The position numbers and the translations under genes were made by a program. A stretch of DNA of 51,112 bases from the NCBI GenBank assembly GCA_947165435.1, contig CAMVAI010000013.1, positions 1-51,112 of the forward strand. Reading direction: 5' to 3'. Numbering within the stretch: the stretch's first letter is position 1; every line of letters begins with the position of its first letter. The stretch is from an uncultured Prevotella sp. GTDB lineage: Bacteria; Bacteroidota; Bacteroidia; Bacteroidales; Bacteroidaceae. The notes under the pieces were generated by a model. It ran no database searches. It was not told the DNA's origin and worked only from the letters and a program-made list of their open reading frames with translations. Shown here piece by piece: positions 24,393-32,354 of this stretch.

Positions 24393-24546
24393 TTTTTTCG
24401 AGCTGTAAGGCTAACTGCCGATAAAAATTCCGCAAAAACGTCAATGGTGGTGCTCCTCCGACTTACAAAATTAACAAAATTGTTTCAGAATTCGCAAAAA
24501 TAGGCTATAAATGCTCTTTTCTCTTGCATGTGTCTGCAAAGTTTTG

Positions 24547-24618
24547 TAATTTTGCAGCAAACTTTTCGACTGACCGAAAGCAGAGGCGTATTATAACACC
24601 TCGTTGAGGTTAGTTATA
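24547..24618 (+). promoter_or_regulatory. Promoter and leader hairpin of the TPR kinase gene
   Basis: TAATTTTG at 24547-24554 predicts a start near 24560 and a 130-nt leader. In the leader, TATAAC-A-CCTC pairs with GAGG-TTA-GTTATA (24592-24618). The promoter itself lies in a CTGCAAA...TTTTGCAG dyad. Confidence 0.5.
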
Positions 24619-24689
24619 TAGAAGCCCGTTTTTAAATTTTATCAGGATTTTCAGTGACCTTAACCAGATAATATATCATGGTATTAGAT

Positions 24690-26708
24690 ATGAAAAAAAT
24701 TTTTTTCAGTGCAGTGCTGCTGGCAGTGAGTTTAACCCTTGCTGCCCAGCATGGGTCTGCGAACCGCCAACAGCGAGCCCCGGCATACGAGCAAATGATA
24801 GAGCGCCTTTATGAGACTCAGGCCAGTGGGGACGAGACTGCTTTCCACGAGGCTCATCAGGCACTTATGAACTATTTGGAGAAGCAGCAGGACTGGGCTA
24901 CGTACTACCGCACATGGATGAACCTTGCGATATATGAGGTGAACCATAAGCGGTTCCATCGTGCCTTTGCCGAATTACACCGTCTTACCAATGACATCAA
25001 GGTACGGCGGCAGGAGCAGTATCTGTATATGGCCAACATGGGGTTGGGCTTTTTCTTCAACAGTTATAACCAGCCTGAGATGGCTGAGAAATACTTCAGG
25101 CGCGCGCTCCAGAGCATCGATGCTGAGAAGGACCCTGTGGCGGTGTTCAACGCTTATCTTGCGCTGGCCCAGTCGCTTAGTTTCAAACGTCCCGCTGAGG
25201 CTATGGCTTGTCTCGACAGTCTCCCCCGGCAGATGCTGCAGAATCCGCTTTACGAGAGCGGCGTATTGGGCTATCGGTGCATCATTGCCAACGTGATGGG
25301 CGACCACGACTCTTTCTATCGGTATTTCACGCGTTACGACAGCATCCGTCACCACCATCGCGGACAGTTTAATGCGGCCAATCTCGAACAGGTGATGGTG
25401 TGTCACAACCTGATGCAGAAAAACTATCGCCAGGCTCTCGCCTGGTGTGACTCGATAGCGGTGCCACTAACTGCTACGGAGCTGCGCATCAACGTCTTTG
25501 AGGAAATGGGCGACTGGTCGCGGGCCTTGCAGGCAACTAAGTTGAAGGATAGCTTGATGCTTGTTGACGAGCGTGAGCTGATAGAGCAGGACTTGATGGA
25601 TATGACTCGCGACATCGACCGGTTCCAGATGGAACAGGAAAAGTCTGAGATAAGGCGCAAGCAGTTGGTCGTCGTTGGCCTGATGGCTCTGGCCATCATA
25701 GGCTTGCTTGTTGGTATGCTTGTCTATCGCCACAAGAAGAACCGCCGGCTAAAGGAGCAGTTTCTGCAGTTGCAGGAGGCACGTCGTCGCACAGAGGCCG
25801 GACAGGCCATCCGTCGGGCCTTTGTCAGTACGATACAGGATAAGTTGAAGTCGCCTATTAGTGTGTTGAGAAGCTATGCGCGCATTTTCAACAACCCGGA
25901 TTTCCTGCTAAATCCCGAGGAGCGGCCCAAGCGATACGGCGACATCCTGAAAGCCGCCCGAAGCATAGAGTCGCTGATGGACCCTATGCTTGACTCCTAC
26001 GCCCGAGGAACGGTGGGCACCACCGACGAAGAGAAGCAGATCTGCATCAATGCGCTACGCTCCCCGCTGCTTACGCTGATTAATACTGCCGAGTTGATTA
26101 TTGACTCAAACGGTGAAATTCCTCACGACGAATATATGCAGCTGCGTGCCGGGGTGTGCCGAGATGCCTACCATGTGGCTACCTCTACGAATCAGCTCAT
26201 CCTGTTCAGTCTCTATGGCGACGATGTGTCAACCCCCAAACGGGACAGGGTGGGATTGAATGAAATGGCACGCTCTGTGCTGGACAGTTATGACCTGCAG
26301 CCTTCTTCAATAGACAAGAACCGGACGTTGGCCACGGCGTTCAGTTCTACGGTGCCCAATGACGTGATGGTAAATACCAGTCCACTGTTGCACGAACTGC
26401 TTGACTGTCTGCTCGACAATGCCGACAAGTATGCCACTGGTGGTACTGTGATGATGAGCTGTTACGCCGACGGCGATGGTACTTATGCGATAGCTGTCAG
26501 CAATGAGGGTCCTGCCATTTCTGCTGCTGATGCGGAGCGTGTCTTTGCTCCCTTCGTCCGTCTGTCGGCCGATGAGCATAGCCTTGGCATCGGTCTCGCT
26601 CTGGCTCGCCGTCTTGCTGTCTCTATGGGTTATACCCTCTTCCTTGACTCGGAATATACCCAAGGAACTCGTTTCGTGGTTACGGGCTTACAGCTTGATA
26701 CTGTCTAA
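24690..26708 (+). CDS. TPR-containing sensor histidine-kinase-like protein with degenerate H-boxes
   Basis: A 672-residue protein. Signal/anchor (IFFSAVLLAVSLTLAAQ), about 300 residues of tetratricopeptide-like helices (periplasmic), one transmembrane helix (VVVGLMALAIIGLLVGMLVY), a coiled segment, then the kinase. The GHKL ATPase domain is intact: N-box LLHELLDCLLDNADKYA, and G2 SLGIGLALARRLA. The phospho-acceptor is not: at the two positions resembling HE(L/I)RTPL the protein has DKLKSPI (Asp 384) and NALRSPL (Asn 454). No response-regulator gene is adjacent; an ABC ATPase gene follows. It may be a pseudokinase sensor or a phosphatase. Confidence 0.82.
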   Translation: MKKIFFSAVLLAVSLTLAAQHGSANRQQRAPAYEQMIERLYETQASGDETAFHEAHQALMNYLEKQQDWATYYRTWMNLAIYEVNHKRFHRAFAELHRLTNDIKVRRQEQYLYMANMGLGFFFNSYNQPEMAEKYFRRALQSIDAEKDPVAVFNAYLALAQSLSFKRPAEAMACLDSLPRQMLQNPLYESGVLGYRCIIANVMGDHDSFYRYFTRYDSIRHHHRGQFNAANLEQVMVCHNLMQKNYRQALAWCDSIAVPLTATELRINVFEEMGDWSRALQATKLKDSLMLVDERELIEQDLMDMTRDIDRFQMEQEKSEIRRKQLVVVGLMALAIIGLLVGMLVYRHKKNRRLKEQFLQLQEARRRTEAGQAIRRAFVSTIQDKLKSPISVLRSYARIFNNPDFLLNPEERPKRYGDILKAARSIESLMDPMLDSYARGTVGTTDEEKQICINALRSPLLTLINTAELIIDSNGEIPHDEYMQLRAGVCRDAYHVATSTNQLILFSLYGDDVSTPKRDRVGLNEMARSVLDSYDLQPSSIDKNRTLATAFSSTVPNDVMVNTSPLLHELLDCLLDNADKYATGGTVMMSCYADGDGTYAIAVSNEGPAISAADAERVFAPFVRLSADEHSLGIGLALARRLAVSMGYTLFLDSEYTQGTRFVVTGLQLDTV

Positions 26709-26749
26709 AAATCATACACTCTACTGTCTAATTTTTAGACAATCAGTAT

Positions 26750-26783
26750 CCGCCAAGACTAAAAACCTTGGCGGATTCGTTTT
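26750..26783 (+). terminator. Rho-independent terminator
   Basis: CCGCCAAG (26750-26757) pairs with CTTGGCGG (26767-26774), followed by a T-rich run. A second AT-rich stem, TCTAAAAAT with ATTTTTAGA, lies just upstream (26704-26739). Confidence 0.85.
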
Positions 26784-26790
26784 ATTGCCG

Positions 26791-26798
26791 TACTTTTG
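26791..26798 (+). promoter_or_regulatory. Promoter of the ABC ATPase gene
   Basis: TACTTTTG directly after the terminator, start predicted near 26804, with the ATG at 26832. Confidence 0.55.
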
Positions 26799-26831
26799 CA
26801 GCAGAAAACAAAAGTTACCTTGCAATATATT

Positions 26832-27509
<678 letters not shown>

Positions 27510-27530
27510 TGTCGCCCAGGCGGCCGTTCC

Positions 27531-29504
27531 TCAGTTCTTCACGACTTTCTTTCCCTCCACGATATATACTCCTTTGCGAGCCGTCGGCAGGTTTATCTTC
27601 CGTCCGTTCAGGTCGTAGGCCTTGCCAGTGCCAGTAGCATCATACGTAATGGTGCTGATGCCAGAGGGGTCGGTAATGGTCAACTGATATTGAGCCTGCT
27701 GGGCCTCGTAGCAGTTGCTGGTCTCAGCTCCTGTGGCCGTGATGGTCACTTCACCAATGGCCAGTGCCGTTACCTTGCCGCTTTGGCTGACCGTGGCAAT
27801 CTGCTCATCGCTGGAAGCGTATTGTACTTCGCCATCGTATAGTCCGATGCTGAGTTTATTCTCTGGCATGTCGTCACCGAAATGGGCAGTGACGGCCGCC
27901 TTTTCGAAGGAGAATGCGGGTGTGGCCTTGTCTATCCATACGGTATAGGTCTTGGTGAGGGGAGCCAGACGGTAGTCGGTCTCTGCACCGCTGACGCTGA
28001 TGATGGCGGTGCCGGCACCCACGACGGTCAGCTGGCCCGTCTCGGCATTCACTTTGACCACGCTTTCATTGCTCGACGAGAAGGTAATCTTTCCGTCGTA
28101 GTCCTGCGAGCGGGTCACGGTAGGGGCCGCAGGAGCCGGTTCGCCATAGCGTCCCTCTACGCGATTTTGCGAGAGCGTCAGGAAGGCCTGGTGCTTCGTC
28201 CAGCTCGTCACCTTCAGGGTCACGGGCAGGTTGTTGTCCTTCGAGTTTCCTTCTATCCACGGATAGGGCCACTTCGTATCATACTCGTAGAAACAGTCGG
28301 AGCCCACGAGGTTGGGGGTATCAGGGCCGTTGTCGTAGAAAACGAAGTAGCGGATACCATCGACCGTCGTCTCACGCGGTGTCTGGGCAATGCCCTTGGC
28401 GCGGAGGTTCAGCACTCGGCTCACGTCGAAACGCTCATGTACCAGCAGGCCTGTCTCTGTCGGAGAAATCTTCACGGCCTGAACGGCGGGCGTTTGGTTG
28501 TTAACCTTGATGGGGGCCTGGGTATCATTGAGTCTGTCTTTTTCAAACACCACCTTGCTCAGGTCGAGCCACATCAGTTGGTTGTCTGCGGCCTCGACCT
28601 CTTCAAGGGGGCTTTCGTCGATGATGAGCGTCCGCATATAGTTGTTGTTGGCGAAGATGCGCCAGAACTTATCGCACTTCTTGATGTGCAGTTCGGGGAG
28701 CCTGTTGTCCTGGCAGTCGAGGAAGAGGAGTTCCGGGCAGTTCTCGACGGTGAGTTTGCGGATGTCATTGTTGCTAACATTGGCCTCATTGAACGCGGGC
28801 AGGTCTTTGATGGTGAGGGTCTCAATATCGGTCCAGGTGACTTCTATCGACCAGAGTTCGATGCAACCCGAGATGTTGAGCGAGTTCATTTTGTAGATTT
28901 TTTCCTCGCCGTCACCCTGGATGTAGATGCGGTGCAGTTTCTTGAAGTTGCTCACATCGACATCCTTTATGGCGACGTCCTGCATGTGCAGTTCGTCGAG
29001 GTTCTCGCGGCAGGCGTCAAGGTTGACGGTGGAGAGTTTCGGGTTCCAATACATGTGGAGGTATGTTATACTGGCCGGAATCTGAACGGTGGTCAGACCG
29101 TACATATTGGAGATTAGGAGAGACCTCAGATTGGTATTCTTGGTGAAGTCGAGCGAGGTGGTTTCGGGATAATCACTTATCTCGACTCTTTCCAGTTTGG
29201 AGAACTTGGTGAGGTCGAGATTCCTCATCGGATTGCCATCAGAGTTCAGGCCACTGATCAAGAGATCCGTGATGTGGTAGAAATACTCGATGCCCTTGAA
29301 GTTCGTTACGCCGTAGAGTACGGCATGTGTGCGTTCGGCGATTTCCTCGTCGCTGAGGGTGCCGTCATCGTCGGTGTCCCAATCGTTCTGCACTACCCAG
29401 AGAAAGTTCTCGTCGGGGAAGTTTGTACTGTTAATTGCTACGCTGGCCTGTGCGCCCGTCAGTGCGAGTGTCAGCATTGCTAATGTAAGTAGTCTTTTTC
29501 TCAT
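27531..29504 (-). CDS. Secreted leucine-rich-repeat protein with Ig-like domains and sorting tail
   Basis: A 657-residue surface protein. Signal peptide (LLTLAMLTLALTGAQA); a calcium-loop-like DTDDDGTLSDEE near residue 45; about 300 residues of irregular leucine-rich repeats (LERVEISDYPETTSLDF, LELHIKK-like units, LFLDCQDNRLPELH); then two bacterial Ig-like (BIG_2) domains (ITFSSSNESVVKVNAETGQL, VQYASSDEQIATVSQSGKV). The C-terminus ends with a type IX-secretion-like tail (AYDLNGRKI ... GVYIVEGKKVVKN). It is probably exported and cell-surface attached. It is transcribed divergently from the TPR kinase at 29701. Promoter TATATTTG at 29547-29540. Confidence 0.85.
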   Translation of the reverse strand: MRKRLLTLAMLTLALTGAQASVAINSTNFPDENFLWVVQNDWDTDDDGTLSDEEIAERTHAVLYGVTNFKGIEYFYHITDLLISGLNSDGNPMRNLDLTKFSKLERVEISDYPETTSLDFTKNTNLRSLLISNMYGLTTVQIPASITYLHMYWNPKLSTVNLDACRENLDELHMQDVAIKDVDVSNFKKLHRIYIQGDGEEKIYKMNSLNISGCIELWSIEVTWTDIETLTIKDLPAFNEANVSNNDIRKLTVENCPELLFLDCQDNRLPELHIKKCDKFWRIFANNNYMRTLIIDESPLEEVEAADNQLMWLDLSKVVFEKDRLNDTQAPIKVNNQTPAVQAVKISPTETGLLVHERFDVSRVLNLRAKGIAQTPRETTVDGIRYFVFYDNGPDTPNLVGSDCFYEYDTKWPYPWIEGNSKDNNLPVTLKVTSWTKHQAFLTLSQNRVEGRYGEPAPAAPTVTRSQDYDGKITFSSSNESVVKVNAETGQLTVVGAGTAIISVSGAETDYRLAPLTKTYTVWIDKATPAFSFEKAAVTAHFGDDMPENKLSIGLYDGEVQYASSDEQIATVSQSGKVTALAIGEVTITATGAETSNCYEAQQAQYQLTITDPSGISTITYDATGTGKAYDLNGRKINLPTARKGVYIVEGKKVVKN

Positions 29505-29539
29505 AATCTTTCGTAGTTTATTATTAATAATGTATAGTG

Positions 29540-29692
29540 CAAATATACGTAAAATCCGCCGTTGCGCCACGCTTATCTCCGACGAATTACTGCCAAAGGC
29601 CCGATTTACCACCCATCTGGGTGGAAGAAAACCGCTATAGACAAGATTTCCACCCTTTTGGGTGGCGATGTGGAAAGAATTGCGTATCTTTG
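29540..29692. promoter_or_regulatory. Divergent control region with two identical dyads
   Basis: Leftward -7 TATATTTG at 29547-29540; rightward -7 TATCTTTG at 29685-29692. Two palindromes, CCACCC-ATCT-GGGTGG (29609-29624) and CCACCC-TTTT-GGGTGG (29650-29665), lie 41 bp apart, about four helical turns, the second ending 19 bp before the rightward -7 element. They look like tandem operators. Confidence 0.65.
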
Positions 29693-29700
29693 CAGTCAGT

Positions 29701-31623
29701 ATGAATACCAGAAGACTATTTATCACGACACTTCTCGTTAGCATCTGCCTGTCGGCAATGGCATATAATGACCACCGCAATGCTAAGGTAGATTCGTTGG
29801 AGGCAGCCCTGAAGAGTGCAAACCCGCCGAAGGGCGACGATCTGCTCAGAGCCTACGACAACCTGATGCGCGGCTGGATGCCCTATGACACGCAGAAAGC
29901 CAGCGAATACGGACGTAAGGCATTAGCGCTAAGCTACGAGAGGAACGGGCTGAACGTGCGGCAGAACATCCTGCGTCTCTTTGCCCAGATGCACTATGCC
30001 CGCGAGGAGCACGACGAGGCCATCCGCCTGTTCCAATGGGCACTGGCCGTGGTGGACACGATGGAGCAGTCGGGCCGCTATAAGCAGATGGACATCGACG
30101 ACGCCCGCTCATGTACCTACGGCGCTATCGGCAACGACTACAACATTCAGGACAAGCATCACCTGGCCATCCACTACTACCAGCTGGCGCTGCCCATCTT
30201 CGAGAAATACAACTGGACGGAGAGTCAGACCATCCTCTACCATAACATTGGCGAACTTTACCTGACGATGGGCAACCTGCAGGAAGCCGAGCGCAACTAC
30301 CTGATGGCCGTCAAGAAGAGCGAGGCATCGGGCGACTCGCTGATGATGGCGATAGCACGCAAGGGGCTCTTCAAGGTCTACACGCGACAAGACGACTACA
30401 AGCAGGCCAAAGCAACGGCCGAGAAATGCTACGCCTACTATCACCCCCATCGGACGGAGGAGCCGGAGGACTATCCCGTGGTGCTGGCCGCAATGACGCG
30501 CCTGAACATGATGAATGGTCACGAGAACCTGACGGCAGCCAAGACGTACATCCATGAAGCCCTCACACTGGTCGACAGCCTGTGCTTCGAGGACAAGAGC
30601 GACGTCTATGCCGCCGCCTGCGAGGTGGCGATGGCAGAGAAACAGTGGCAGCAGGCACTCGGCTATGCGTTGCAGACCATCCGTCCTGACTCCTTAGCGA
30701 CGACTGCCGACGCCAGCTGCTACAAGATGCTGGCGGAAATCTATACGCAGTTGGGACAGAAGGACAAGGCCTCTCTATATATTGATAAGGTATATGAGGT
30801 GATGACGCGCTACGCCACCGACCACTACCAAAGCGGCCTCTCGCAGATGGAAGTGCTCTATGAGACTGAAAAGAAAGAGGCTCAGATTGCGGCTCTCGAC
30901 AAGGAGCGCGGACTATACCTCTGGCTCTTGGCTGCCGCCATCGGACTGATAGTGCTGTTATCGGTGCTGTTCATCTACCGTCATCTGGCGCATCGCAGGC
31001 AAAAGGCACTGTTGGCGGCGAAGGTGGCGTTGGAGACAGAGACCAAAGAGCGTCGCATCCTGGCCCGCGACCTGCACGACTCGCTGGGTAGTATGCTGTC
31101 GCTGTTAAGAATAAAATGCCTCACCCCAGACCCCTCTCCGAAGGGAGAGGGGAGTGAATACCTGAAGCTGTTGGATGCTACGATTGAAGAGCTGCGCCGC
31201 GTGGCCCACCACCTGATGCCAGAAGAACTGCTGCGCAATGGGCTCGTTTCAGCCCTGCACGACTTTGCCGTTTCCGTTCCCGCCGCAACCTTCCAGCATT
31301 TTGAGACAGAAGAAGTAACCACTCCCCTCTCCACTCGGAGAGGGGGCGGGGGTGAGGCTATAGAACTGACGCTCTACCGCTGTGCCTACGAACTGGTGAA
31401 CAATGCCATGAAGTATGCCGAGGCTACCCATATTGACATCCAGCTGATGCAGACGGCGAGCGAAGTGACACTCACCGTCAGCGACAACGGCAAGGGCATG
31501 GCCGACGGAAACGGAATGGGCTTACAAAACATTCGCGAGCGTATAGCACCATACCACGGGACGCTGCGAATAGTCACCGGCGAAAACGAAGGAACAGAAA
31601 TCAATCTCACATTGCCATTATGA
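29701..31623 (+). CDS. TPR sensor histidine kinase (NarX/HisKA_3 type) with two in-frame repeat insertions
   Basis: A 640-residue protein. Signal/anchor (LFITTLLVSICLSAMA), tetratricopeptide repeats to about residue 390, a transmembrane helix (LWLLAAAIGLIVLLSVLFIY), the HisKA_3 dimerisation/phospho-acceptor motif RDLHDSLGSML (His 459), then the GHKL ATPase (YELVNNAMKYAEATHI, VSDNGKGMADGNGMGLQNI). Two GC-rich repeats are translated inside the kinase: CLTPDPSPKGEGS just after the H-box helix, and TPLSTRRGGGGEA before the ATPase domain. The ATG at 29701 lies about 8 nt after the -7 element, so the message is probably leaderless. The stop overlaps the response-regulator start. Confidence 0.88.
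   Translation: MNTRRLFITTLLVSICLSAMAYNDHRNAKVDSLEAALKSANPPKGDDLLRAYDNLMRGWMPYDTQKASEYGRKALALSYERNGLNVRQNILRLFAQMHYAREEHDEAIRLFQWALAVVDTMEQSGRYKQMDIDDARSCTYGAIGNDYNIQDKHHLAIHYYQLALPIFEKYNWTESQTILYHNIGELYLTMGNLQEAERNYLMAVKKSEASGDSLMMAIARKGLFKVYTRQDDYKQAKATAEKCYAYYHPHRTEEPEDYPVVLAAMTRLNMMNGHENLTAAKTYIHEALTLVDSLCFEDKSDVYAAACEVAMAEKQWQQALGYALQTIRPDSLATTADASCYKMLAEIYTQLGQKDKASLYIDKVYEVMTRYATDHYQSGLSQMEVLYETEKKEAQIAALDKERGLYLWLLAAAIGLIVLLSVLFIYRHLAHRRQKALLAAKVALETETKERRILARDLHDSLGSMLSLLRIKCLTPDPSPKGEGSEYLKLLDATIEELRRVAHHLMPEELLRNGLVSALHDFAVSVPAATFQHFETEEVTTPLSTRRGGGGEAIELTLYRCAYELVNNAMKYAEATHIDIQLMQTASEVTLTVSDNGKGMADGNGMGLQNIRERIAPYHGTLRIVTGENEGTEINLTLPL
31118..31359. repeat. Two inverted palindromic repeats inside the kinase gene
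   Basis: 31118-31157 (GCCTCACCCCAG ... GGGGAGTGA) and 31321-31359 (ACTCCCCTCTCC ... GGTGAGGCT) belong to the same family, in opposite orientation, separated by 163 nt of normal kinase sequence. Both keep the reading frame. Confidence 0.9.
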
Positions 31624-32255
31624 AATATAAGATAGATGTGTATATCGTGGACGACCACACGATGTTCAACGAGGGACTGACGGATGCCGTCAACCATAGC
31701 GACACCGCACATGTCAGCCGCTGTTTCACAACACTCAACGACTGTCGAATTGCGATGGCAGAACGCTGTCCGGACGTGCTGCTGCTTGACATCTCCATGC
31801 CCGATGGCGACGGCACGCTATTCTGCCAATGGGTCACGGCAGCATTCCCGAAAGTCAAGATGGTCGCTGTCACCATCCACGACGAATACAGCGTTATACG
31901 GCGGATGCTGGATAGCGGCGTTCATGGCTATGTGCTGAAAAGTGCCCCTATCGACGAACTCATCACCGCCATAGAACAAGTATGGAAAGGGCAGCGCTAC
32001 ATCAGTCCTGCGGTAGAAGCCATCATCCGACAGTCAGCCAGCAAGGCCGTGCGCCTCACCATTCCGGAACAGCGCATTCTCCATGATGTCTGCAAGGGAT
32101 GCTCCAATCCAGAGATTGCCGACCGCCTGCACCTCAGCGTTGAAACCGTGAAATGGTATCGGAAACGTTTGCTGACTAAGTTCGGTGCGAAAAACACGGT
32201 CAGTCTGGTGTCCTTGGTACTGAAAGAACATATCCTGCCTGATGGTGGCGACTGA
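31620..32255 (+). CDS. NarL/LuxR-family response regulator
   Basis: A 211-residue regulator. Receiver domain with acidic pair VDDH at the N-terminus, phospho-acceptor in LLLDISMPDGDG (about Asp 57) and Lys in GYVLKSAP. The C-terminal LuxR-type HTH (residues about 145-205) has IPEQRILHDVCKGCSNPEIA and LSVETVKWYRKRLLTKFGAK. Its ATG overlaps the stop of the kinase (ATGA), so the pair is a two-component system. The dyads at 29609 and 29650 are plausible binding sites, with the divergent LRR gene as target. This is inference. Confidence 0.92.
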   Translation: MKYKIDVYIVDDHTMFNEGLTDAVNHSDTAHVSRCFTTLNDCRIAMAERCPDVLLLDISMPDGDGTLFCQWVTAAFPKVKMVAVTIHDEYSVIRRMLDSGVHGYVLKSAPIDELITAIEQVWKGQRYISPAVEAIIRQSASKAVRLTIPEQRILHDVCKGCSNPEIADRLHLSVETVKWYRKRLLTKFGAKNTVSLVSLVLKEHILPDGGD

Positions 32256-32354
32256 ACCCTGTGTCTTCGTCCACTATGTTGAGGAGACGACCGACGAGAT
32301 GGTACACTACAGTCCATCGAAGAAACCGGGCTACGACTTCCACCGCCCCATGGG

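Larger units (their letters stand above)
21757..24424. mobile_element. Composite nested element with long terminal inverted repeats
   Basis: The outer ends are inverted copies of CTTACAGCTCGAAAAAAAA (left 21767, right ending at 24409), with weaker similarity outward to CGCAGT/ACTGCC. Inside the left A/T tract sit the 206-bp MITE and the 1,842-bp IS. Removing both rejoins the left repeat so that it again mirrors the right one through the GC-rich arm (about 107 nt, 23857-23957 versus 24285-24382). The underlying palindromic element is about 600 bp. Confidence 0.7.

Noticed and set aside
27882..29117. 411-residue plus-strand frame opposite the LRR gene
   Set aside because: Shadow frame. The minus-strand reading has leucine-rich repeats, Ig-like domains and a sorting tail.
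32242..32354. Coding continuation HYVEETTDEMVHYSPSKK after the response regulator
   Set aside because: It starts in a different frame from the regulator and runs into the antisense of the GH43 gene. It may be a gene remnant, but nothing identifies it.
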